A DNA stretch of 9,840 nucleotides, from positions 1 through 9,840 of the forward strand of contig DAHXLZ010000293.1 of NCBI GenBank assembly GCA_027365715.1, read 5' to 3'. Each line of letters opens with the position of its first letter. Position 1 is the first letter of the stretch. The position numbers and the translations under genes were made by a program. Positions 1 through 5,140 of the stretch are shown one piece after another. The notes under the pieces were generated by a model. The model saw only the letters and a program-made list of their open reading frames with translations, was not told where the DNA came from and ran no database searches. The stretch comes from Methanomassiliicoccales archaeon. GTDB taxonomy: Archaea; Thermoplasmatota; Thermoplasmata; Sysuiplasmatales; Sysuiplasmataceae.

Positions 1-685
1 ATATCCCCTCTTCTGCCCTTTCTCCTCTACCTCTTTCCATACGTACCTGCCGTAACTGAATGAGCCGGATATTCTGATTCTCTTTCCCATGTAGAATACC
101 GTATCACCAGATTGCAATCCGTATCTCTTTCTCCTGATGGACGGTTTGAATCCCTTCCTGTTTGTCTGAAGAGATCGGTTGTTCCTCCTTCTCTGCTTCA
201 CCACAAACGGAGAAGTCCGGATCTGTTCGACTCCCCCTGCTATGACAAAAGCATCGTTTAAATGGCCTTTGCCCATTCAGAGGGAAATACGGTTCATCTT
301 TGTGATGCATCCGAAGGTATGTTCAGCTCCTGTAAGCTGTGTGAGTTTCCACCTGACCGTATTCATGAATGCGGCATCCTTCAACTTCTCTGTATTCAGT
401 TCCGAGTTCCGGTATGTCGCTCCTGATTGCTGCCTCACCTGATATCAACTCCCTCCTTTCCGTTACGGCGGAGAATCCTATATGCCTGTATCCTGCATCT
501 ATTCCCAGTGTTACCGGCTGCGTAGCCTCTCCGGTTGCACAGGTAAGCTGAATGGTAAACGGATTCGAATTCACCACTTTCGCTTTTCCAGCTCTCAGGA
601 GTTTTCTTGCCTTCCGTGGTGTTGCCGGCATCAGCGGCTGGTTGCGCATGTTTATGACAGGAACTCTCAAGTCCTGTCCGGTCAT
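1..685 (-). pseudogene. iscB: Decayed IscB RNA-guided nuclease, internal deletion, runs off the left edge
   Basis: IscB enzymes are omega-RNA-guided nickase/nuclease ancestors of Cas9. On the minus strand the product starts at ATG 685 and shows the PLMP motif (NQPLMPATPRKARKLL) followed by RuvC-I (LGIDAGYRHIGFSAV, catalytic Asp codon 499-497). The first frame is homologous only to about 405, where the bridge helix should begin, and then runs to an unrelated stop at 325-323. From about 402 a second frame resumes with family sequence: LKDAAFMNTVRW, TFGCITKMNRISL, then RuvC-III (GHLNDAFVIAGG, His codon 264-262, Asp codon 255-253), RRNNRSLQTNRKGFKPSIRR, and the C-terminal beta domain (GDTVFYMGKRIRI) up to base 1. 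A TGA at 279-277 interrupts this frame. The bridge helix, RuvC-II and HNH (roughly 200-250 residues in intact relatives) are missing, so it should be catalytically dead. The family call is firm and inactivity is well supported. An ATG at 844 in the same frame would read through the RNA gene and is probably not used. Confidence 0.85.
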
Positions 686-890
686 GCCTGACCGTGAGCC
701 CACATCGGGGTTGTCAGGAAGGGTTTTTGGACTCTGCTCACTGAGAGTTTCCTCTCTGTTTAAAGACAGAGTCACAGAGCTGCGGACTTGTGGAGCATCC
801 GCAGGTGTGTATGTATTTCTCCGACCTGACTTCTGCTTATCCATCTCAAAGCCCCCTGAACGGCCAAATCAACCAGGATTTGACAACGTC
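686..890 (-). ncRNA. Probable omega RNA (HEARO RNA) of the iscB remnant
   Basis: IscB guide scaffolds lie directly 5' of the nuclease start codon, and this stretch fills that place between the egsA stop and ATG 685. It is dense in perfect short stems on the transcribed (minus) strand. A 6-bp stem pairs 713-718 with 687-692 around an inner GGG/CCC hairpin (707-709/699-701) and ends two bases before the ATG. A 7-bp stem pairs 767-773 with 730-736 and encloses a 5-bp stem with a GAAA loop (752-756/743-747). A 7-bp stem pairs 798-804 with 780-786, and a 6-bp stem pairs 877-882 with 865-870. An alternative pairing of 766-771 with 754-759 competes with the second of these. The 5' end is not determined; the element boundary and guide would be near 850-890. 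No promoter of its own was seen, so readthrough from egsA is likely. The identity rests on position and structure, not on an alignment. Confidence 0.65.
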
Positions 891-891
891 G

Positions 892-1959
892 TCAGATTAC
901 CAACGTTTTGCGCGCAAGCTTTTTTGCAGATTCCTTCGTCAGCCTTTTCACATCGAGTATCGTGTATCGATCCCTGCGCATTGTACGCGCTTTCACAAGC
1001 GCACGGATAATATCACTTTCGTTCACTCCCAGCCCTTCTGCCGTAACAGGACATTTCAACCTGATCAGTGACGTCCGTATTATCTCCCAGTCACCACCAT
1101 GCAGAGCTGTCATCAATATTGCACCCACACCACACTGTTCTCCATGCAGGGCATATCCCGCTGACATTGCATCCAGCGCATGTGAAAATAGATGCTCCGA
1201 ACCGCTTGCAGGCCTCGATGACCCCGCGGCACCCATAGCAAGGCCGGATGCGATTATCGGTCTCACTGCGAGCCAGGTGGATGTTTCATCATTCCTGCTG
1301 ATTCTGGACGCTGACGCCATCACAGAATCTGCCGCATACCTGGAAAGAGAGGCCGCAGTCGTGCTGAAGCTCTCCTTACCTGCTTTTACTGCGAGTTCCC
1401 AGTCTGTGAGTGCGGTGGAATTGCTTATTACATCCGCACATCCGGAAGCGAGCATTCTGTAAGGCGCCTTGGATATAAGCTGCGTATCTGCAATTATCGC
1501 TGCCGGCATCACTCCTTCCATTGAGAGCGGAGAGGTTCCGTCCTTAATCGATACCCTTGGCGATGCAATGCCGTCGTGGGAAGCGGAAGTGGGTATACTG
1601 ACGAAGCCGGAATGACCTCTCCTTGCGGCCATTTTTCCCAGATCAATCTTGCTTCCTCCTCCGACTCCGAACACAGCTTCCGGCTCCCATGATGCAGCAA
1701 CGGCATACAGGTGGTTGAGATTTTCCATGTTCGCAGAACCCGTAATTTCCATACGCACTTCGAGACCGATCTTTTCGAGCATCGTGCGAACCCTCTTTCC
1801 CGCGATAGATGATGTGTGGCCGCCGGTAACAAGAAGCACCCTGCCTTCGTAGCCCAGCTCTTCAACAACAGAAGGCAGACTTCGAAGCACCCCATGGCCC
1901 GCAAGAACCTGCCTGGGAAAGACCATGGCTTTTGATTTTGTGAAATGGTCGCCTATCAT
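892..1959 (-). CDS. egsA: sn-glycerol-1-phosphate dehydrogenase
   Basis: The 355-residue protein reduces dihydroxyacetone phosphate to sn-glycerol-1-phosphate with NAD(P)H, the step that makes the archaeal lipid backbone in the cytoplasm. It has the glycerol-dehydrogenase-like fold: an N-terminal nucleotide-binding half with GVGGGSKID (98-106) and SIPTSASHDGIASPR (about 121-135), and a helical zinc-binding half. The metal ligands expected for the family are visible as Asp176 (GCADV), His256 (SGSEHLFSH) and His272 (LHGEQCGVG). Length is normal. ATG 1959 is chosen because KSKAMVFPRQVLAGHGVL then lies near the N-terminus as in relatives; an in-frame TTG at 1968 adds only three residues. It starts 25 bases after the pterin dehydratase stop, with no clear box A between, so the two are probably co-transcribed. 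Its stop is immediately followed by the putative omega-RNA region. Confidence 0.95.
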   Translation of the reverse strand: MIGDHFTKSKAMVFPRQVLAGHGVLRSLPSVVEELGYEGRVLLVTGGHTSSIAGKRVRTMLEKIGLEVRMEITGSANMENLNHLYAVAASWEPEAVFGVGGGSKIDLGKMAARRGHSGFVSIPTSASHDGIASPRVSIKDGTSPLSMEGVMPAAIIADTQLISKAPYRMLASGCADVISNSTALTDWELAVKAGKESFSTTAASLSRYAADSVMASASRISRNDETSTWLAVRPIIASGLAMGAAGSSRPASGSEHLFSHALDAMSAGYALHGEQCGVGAILMTALHGGDWEIIRTSLIRLKCPVTAEGLGVNESDIIRALVKARTMRRDRYTILDVKRLTKESAKKLARKTLVI

Positions 1960-1984
1960 TTTAATCAACGATCAAACACATGTC

Positions 1985-2290
1985 TCAACGAAGCCTGAAC
2001 AGACCGGCAGTTTCATCTATCCTTGCAGCGAGGTTGAAATCCAGGGTGCTGATGGCACCAAGATCGTGAGTGAACAGCAAAATTCTCACTTTGCTGTAGA
2101 CATTAGACCACTCAGGATGATGATTAATCTTTTCGGCTTCAAATGCAATTCTCGTCATGAAAGAGAATGCATCCGCAAAGTTCATGAAATTGAGAGATCG
2201 CGAAAGCTTTCCCTCATCTACCTTCCATTCTCCAAATCTGGACAGGTAGTCTTTCATTTCTTCATCGGTCAGTTTTCTCTTTTCCGTCAT
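1985..2290 (-). CDS. Pterin-4a-carbinolamine dehydratase family protein
   Basis: The protein of about 101 residues belongs to the PCD/DCoH family, which dehydrates 4a-hydroxytetrahydropterin. In microbes without aromatic amino acid hydroxylases, members are thought to act in pterin or molybdopterin metabolism. The family signature is complete: Glu and Lys before INHHPEW (His57, His58, Pro59), Tyr65 in SNVYSKV, His75 in FTHDLG, and a closing Asp in AARID. ATG 2290 is chosen because family members start just before KLTDEEM and because the box A at 2321-2330 predicts a transcript start near 2298. An ATG at 2305 and a GTG at 2320 are in-frame alternatives. It is the first gene of a likely operon with egsA. 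A functional link to lipid synthesis is not apparent from the sequence, and the substrate in this organism is inferred only from family. Confidence 0.88.
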   Translation of the reverse strand: MTEKRKLTDEEMKDYLSRFGEWKVDEGKLSRSLNFMNFADAFSFMTRIAFEAEKINHHPEWSNVYSKVRILLFTHDLGAISTLDFNLAARIDETAGLFRLR

Positions 2291-2320
2291 ATGCCTTACA
2301 ACCATATGAACGCTGCGCAC

Positions 2321-2330
2321 TTATTTTAGA
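2321..2330 (-). promoter_or_regulatory. Box A promoter for the pterin dehydratase-egsA operon
   Basis: The minus strand reads TCTAAAATAA here, an archaeal TATA-like element centred about 35 bases before ATG 2290. It lies in the 61-base gap between the upstream gene's stop and ATG 2290. The predicted transcript start near 2298 would leave a leader of only a few bases. Confidence 0.45.
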
Positions 2331-2351
2331 GCTCACATCGGCGGTCTTCTA

Positions 2352-2633
2352 TCAACCGTAGAACGCGGGTTTTTCCGCTTTTGTCTCCTTCCTGTTCTCC
2401 TTCACCTGCTTTACAACATCGATATAGAAGACTGAATTGCATGGAATGATGCGAACAGTGTCCTTCTGCTCACCCGCAGTCAATCGGACTGACAGAGCAC
2501 TTTCATCCCCGAATTGTACATATCCCAGAAATGTGCCTTCGGTTTCAAACCGCGATTCGGATTCACCGGCACTCACTATCTTATAAACAGATCCGCTGAT
2601 CAGAGAATAAGTTTCCAATTCCTCCTTCTTCAT
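2352..2633 (-). CDS. Small beta-rich hypothetical protein, translationally coupled to the wHTH gene
   Basis: I do not recognise this 93-residue protein. It has no signal peptide or membrane segment. Residues about 14-76 alternate hydrophobic and polar residues as in a small beta barrel, with a core of EGTFLGYVQFGDESALSVRL and then VRIIPCNSVFYIDVV. This layout (G-x-F-x-G near the start, a conserved-looking I-I-P before the last strand) is reminiscent of Sm/Lsm or SH3-like barrels, but no family signature is complete. The C-terminal tail of about 17 residues is charged (KENRKETKAEK) and probably disordered. Its ATG overlaps the TGA of the upstream winged-helix gene as ATGA (2630-2633), a strong sign of coupled translation and a shared role. 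The gene is confident; the function is unknown. Confidence 0.8.
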   Translation of the reverse strand: MKKEELETYSLISGSVYKIVSAGESESRFETEGTFLGYVQFGDESALSVRLTAGEQKDTVRIIPCNSVFYIDVVKQVKENRKETKAEKPAFYG

Positions 2634-3085
2634 TTATCCACACCTGCCAGTTTCTGAATATGATCTACAGTCTTCCTGTACGATTCAATGGCCGCCTGAA
2701 TATTGGATTCAGTAAAGTTCCACGCCTTGCTTAAGTTACCATATCTAATCCTGTAACCCTTCTTCCTCTGTCCTTCTTTCTCGATGTAAATCTCCTCCAG
2801 TATGTCAAGACCCTTGAGTTTATTTATGTGCCTGTAAACTGTTGCCTTTGTCGCCTCTGTGTCAGCTGCTATTTCATCCACGAGCCATGCACGCTCTGAT
2901 CTCATCAGGAAATAGTCCCTGAATATCCTGAAAGGAATGCTGCTCTCAACATCGGCAGCATCATTTCTTGGAGTGTATCCGGGCGACAGATAGCCAATCT
3001 CGGCCAGAAATATGGATAGAACTTCGTCCAGATCGTTCAACGGCGTGAGTGGAGTGTTTGAAACAACAGAGATTTCAAATGACAT
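2630..3085 (-). CDS. Winged helix-turn-helix transcriptional regulator
   Basis: The 151-residue cytoplasmic DNA-binding protein has an N-terminal region of about 50 residues without a recognised domain. A winged helix follows at about 55-115: helix FRDYFLMRSERAWLVDEIA, a turn, a recognition helix in TEATKATVYRHINKLKGLD, and a basic wing (KEGQRKKGYRIRYG). A C-terminal amphipathic helix (about 120-148) may dimerise. The layout fits archaeal ArsR/TrmB/MarR-like regulators, but no ligand-binding or metal-binding motif is seen. ATG 3085 is chosen because a strong box A lies exactly at leaderless distance. The downstream small protein overlaps it by four bases, so it may be a partner or co-regulator. 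The targets are unknown. Confidence 0.85.
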   Translation of the reverse strand: MSFEISVVSNTPLTPLNDLDEVLSIFLAEIGYLSPGYTPRNDAADVESSIPFRIFRDYFLMRSERAWLVDEIAADTEATKATVYRHINKLKGLDILEEIYIEKEGQRKKGYRIRYGNLSKAWNFTESNIQAAIESYRKTVDHIQKLAGVDK

Positions 3086-3106
3086 CCCTGATGGCTATAG
3101 CATTTA

Positions 3107-3116
3107 GATATAAAAA
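3107..3116 (-). promoter_or_regulatory. Strong box A promoter for the wHTH bicistron
   Basis: The minus strand reads TTTTTATATC, close to the archaeal TATA consensus. Its centre is about 27 bases before the A of ATG 3085, so the transcript should start at or next to the start codon, leaderless. Confidence 0.65.
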
Positions 3117-3248
3117 TTTAATAAACAGCGCATGAGTGATTTACAGTTTCAAATGCCTGAACTGTTTTGGACTGGACGAATATGAGACAGAAACTGGCGT
3201 TAATTAAGTGGTTCACCATCATCATACCCTTCAGTTGTGACAGAACTC

Positions 3249-4226
3249 TCATGATTCCGCCACTCTCTTTAGCACGCTCATTGCCGTGAGTGTTATCCAT
3301 TTGCTCGGTTTTCCTGCCTCTTCAAGGGAAAAGGGGGTCGCTTTCCTTTTCTGCCTGTACTTTGCACCCGGGCCAATGTCCGGATGGACTGCGTCTAGGA
3401 TCCATTTTCCGTTGCTCAATTTCCTGTCTTCCAGTATCTGCAGAGCAGGTCTCAGCCTCCTGTCATCGCCGTATCCGAGCGCAGTGAGCGTGTCAAGACC
3501 TATCAGCACGTCGTAATAATAGTGTACTGGATAATGGAACCTGAACCAGGGCTCGTACCTCCGTCCCTCATTGAAAAGATGCCGTTCCAGATAAAACTCC
3601 GCCCCCCTTTCCACCGATTGCTTCAACTTCCCGGTCCACTGCCGTCGTGGAATCGCCGCAAATGCTGCAAGCGGTTCCCAGCAGTCCAGCGTGCCGGTAT
3701 CTGAAGGAAAACAATGCCATCCGCCATCCCCCTTCTGTGCTTCCAGCAACCAGTTGATCAGTCTTCTTACGCGCGGATCGTCAGCGTAGCCGCATTTTAA
3801 AAGAATCCTTGCGAGATTTCCAACAACACAGACTTCGTACTCGCTTTCATCATGACCGGATTTCAGCCAATTATTGAAAAAAAGATCACAACCGTGTTTA
3901 ACACCCGGATTCTCCGATGTGAGACACAGGTCTGTGAGGATGAGCATCATCCAGTTGGTCGCGAGATACTTCGGTCTGTAGAGACCCGTTTCATTGGGTT
4001 GCCATGTTCCGTCCGATCGCTGCAAGCGCAGTATCTCTCTTGCCCAGCCTCGCTTCGATATGTCTGCCCTGGCTATTCTGACTTCCTCATCTTTGCCGGA
4101 AAGGCCGGCGAGTTCGGTCAGTGCTTTGTATCTGACTGCCGGCTGATTTTTCTCCTGCAGCCACTCAATTACGCCGTCATATTTTGTTGTCAAAGCGATC
4201 GCTGCCGTACCGGAGACTGAACTCAT
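3249..4226 (-). CDS. Prenyltransferase/squalene-cyclase-like repeat protein (alpha/alpha toroid), function unknown
   Basis: The 325-residue soluble protein is built of paired helices with QW-like repeats: LQRSDGTWQ (68-76), AQKGDGGWHCF (163-173) and a weaker LSNGKWILD (270-278). The motif LYRPKYLATNW (82-92) and the N-terminal WLQEKNQPAVRYKALTEL are typical of a widespread prokaryotic family annotated only as squalene-cyclase or prenyltransferase repeat proteins. I see no DxDD or DCTAE cyclase motif and it is about half the length of hopene cyclases, so a cyclase reaction should not be assumed. ATG 4226 is used because an in-frame TAA lies ten codons upstream. The closest good box A is at 4334-4341, implying a leader of about 85 bases. 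It stands alone, 163 bases before the wHTH gene on the same strand. Confidence 0.8.
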   Translation of the reverse strand: MSSVSGTAAIALTTKYDGVIEWLQEKNQPAVRYKALTELAGLSGKDEEVRIARADISKRGWAREILRLQRSDGTWQPNETGLYRPKYLATNWMMLILTDLCLTSENPGVKHGCDLFFNNWLKSGHDESEYEVCVVGNLARILLKCGYADDPRVRRLINWLLEAQKGDGGWHCFPSDTGTLDCWEPLAAFAAIPRRQWTGKLKQSVERGAEFYLERHLFNEGRRYEPWFRFHYPVHYYYDVLIGLDTLTALGYGDDRRLRPALQILEDRKLSNGKWILDAVHPDIGPGAKYRQKRKATPFSLEEAGKPSKWITLTAMSVLKRVAES

Positions 4227-4333
4227 AATGCTTCCTGAGCTGGTGCGGAGTTAGTGAGTTTGCACCCGGAGGACGCCTGTTTCAGCTGACTGATTCTTCT
4301 ACGCGGCTTGACCTCTCTGCTGTTCAAAGAGGC

Positions 4334-4341
4334 GATATAAA
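4334..4341 (-). promoter_or_regulatory. Box A candidate upstream of the toroid-protein gene
   Basis: The minus strand reads TTTATATC, a good TATA element, but 108 bases ahead of ATG 4226. That implies an untranslated leader near 85 bases, unlike the neighbouring genes. In the 245-base gap 4227-4471 it and the plus-strand element at 4428-4436 are the only signals I see. Confidence 0.5.
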
Positions 4342-4427
4342 CAGCTCATCGTTGATTCCTTTCGCTGAGAATCACACATGTCATCTGTCAGACAAATGGT
4401 CGACAGAAGCCACTTTTCGGCAATGAA

Positions 4428-4436
4428 CTTATAAAC
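4428..4436 (+). promoter_or_regulatory. Box A promoter for the SWIM-domain gene
   Basis: CTTATAAAC is a TATA-like element about 40 bases before ATG 4472. Its predicted transcript start, near 4459, falls after the upstream in-frame ATG at 4442 and so favours 4472 as the start codon. Confidence 0.5.
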
Positions 4437-4471
4437 ATGAAATGCATTCACAGCGAACGGGATGCACTTTG

Positions 4472-4702
4472 ATGGCAATCAAAGGTAAGGGTGACGAGTG
4501 GGTTTACGTCTATGCAATAAAGTCAGATGGACTGTCAAGGGCCAGGACTGTAAGCATAGTGAGAGATAGGATATTCTGTGACTGTCAGGCTTTCGACAGA
4601 ATGGGGACATGTGAGCATCTGGAAATAGCATGGCAACTGCATTCCAGACAGGAATCTAGAAACAAGTACCTTGGTCTGGAAACAATACCAAAGAAAGAAT
4701 GA
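4472..4702 (+). CDS. Small SWIM zinc-finger protein
   Basis: The 76-residue protein is almost entirely one SWIM finger. The N-terminal strands (EWVYVYAIKSDG, RTVSIVRDRI) lead into Cys36-x-Cys38, eight residues, then Cys47-x-His49 (FCDCQAFDRMGTCEHLEIAW), the CxCxnCxH zinc-binding signature. SWIM fingers bind DNA or protein partners and are usually part of larger proteins (MuDR transposases, SNF2 helicases, Sws1 proteins). Stand-alone versions occur in archaea without an assigned role. The C-terminus (SRQESRNKYLGLETIPKKE) is charged. ATG 4472 is chosen over the in-frame ATG 4442 because the box A predicts transcription starting after 4442. It converges on the thioredoxin gene, with 24 bases between stops. 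Confidence 0.82.
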   Translation: MAIKGKGDEWVYVYAIKSDGLSRARTVSIVRDRIFCDCQAFDRMGTCEHLEIAWQLHSRQESRNKYLGLETIPKKE

Positions 4703-4726
4703 TCCCTGCTCAGCAACCGGAGGGCA

Positions 4727-5071
4727 TCATTTCTGCATATGCCGGTTTATTGCTGCCCTGATCATTGTCTTGGGGACTGCTCCGACTATAGAGTCCACCT
4801 GCTTACCGCCTTTGAATACGAGCAGTGTAGGAATGCTCATTATACCGTATTCTGAAGGGACAGCGCTGTTGTTGTCGACATCAAGCTTGCCGAAGACTAC
4901 CTTTCCCTGAAGTTCCTTTGCCAGTTCCTCTACTGCCGGTGCAATCATCTTGCATGGCTGACACCAGTCAGCCCAGCAGTCGACAACTACTACCGGATGC
5001 CTGGTTATCGTTTCCTTGAAGGTTGCATCTGTAACAACTATCGGTTTGTCAATCAATTCATTTTCAGCCAA
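4727..5071 (-). CDS. trxA: Thioredoxin
   Basis: The 114-residue thioredoxin is a cytoplasmic dithiol reductant. The fold is complete: VVVVDCWADWCQPCKMIAP holds the active site Cys37-Gln-Pro-Cys40, LDVDNN forms the central strand, and SIPT carries the cis-proline (Pro81), followed by LLVFKGGKQVDSIVG. The active site is CQPC where CGPC is usual, so the redox potential may differ; this is inference. The start is TTG at 5071, since no ATG or GTG lies in frame before the fold begins. AGGAG lies 9-13 bases upstream of the TTG, and a box A sits at 5092-5101, at leaderless distance. It is a plausible reductant for the PrxQ encoded at 7021-7473. Confidence 0.95.
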   Translation of the reverse strand: MAENELIDKPIVVTDATFKETITRHPVVVVDCWADWCQPCKMIAPAVEELAKELQGKVVFGKLDVDNNSAVPSEYGIMSIPTLLVFKGGKQVDSIVGAVPKTMIRAAINRHMQK

Positions 5072-5091
5072 TTACTTCACTCCTGTTTTCC

Positions 5092-5101
5092 GAATTTAAA
5101 G
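5092..5101 (-). promoter_or_regulatory. Box A promoter for thioredoxin
   Basis: The minus strand reads CTTTAAATTC, centred about 26 bases before the TTG start at 5071. It gives the gene its own promoter although the deoxyhypusine synthase family gene lies 69 bases upstream on the same strand. Confidence 0.55.
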
Positions 5102-5140
5102 CGGTTCTGCCTGTTATTAACCTTTACGTTGCCGTCGCAC

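Noticed and set aside
686..844. N-terminal 53-residue extension of the iscB product from ATG 844
   Set aside because: The stretch is made of perfect RNA stems, and IscB proteins normally begin close before the PLMP motif, so ATG 685 is preferred.
865..882. Intrinsic terminator for egsA
   Set aside because: The 6-bp hairpin has no T-tract on the minus strand after it; it fits better as part of the structured RNA.
1..890. CRISPR-Cas9 or IsrB locus
   Set aside because: No repeat array or cas genes are present. IsrB lacks HNH but keeps RuvC-II and the bridge helix, which are missing here, and the frame change shows decay rather than a natural short form.
552..1010. 152-codon open frame on the plus strand
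   Set aside because: It crosses antisense to the iscB remnant, the omega-RNA region and the egsA 3' end; the minus strand holds clear family motifs.
908..1462. 184-codon open frame on the plus strand
   Set aside because: It lies wholly antisense to egsA, whose motifs are complete; its translation resembles no protein family and it has no promoter.
3118..3248. Possible small gene on the minus strand in the gap before the wHTH gene
   Set aside because: The frame begins inside the neighbouring toroid-protein gene in another phase, has no promoter or family resemblance, and the gap is short.
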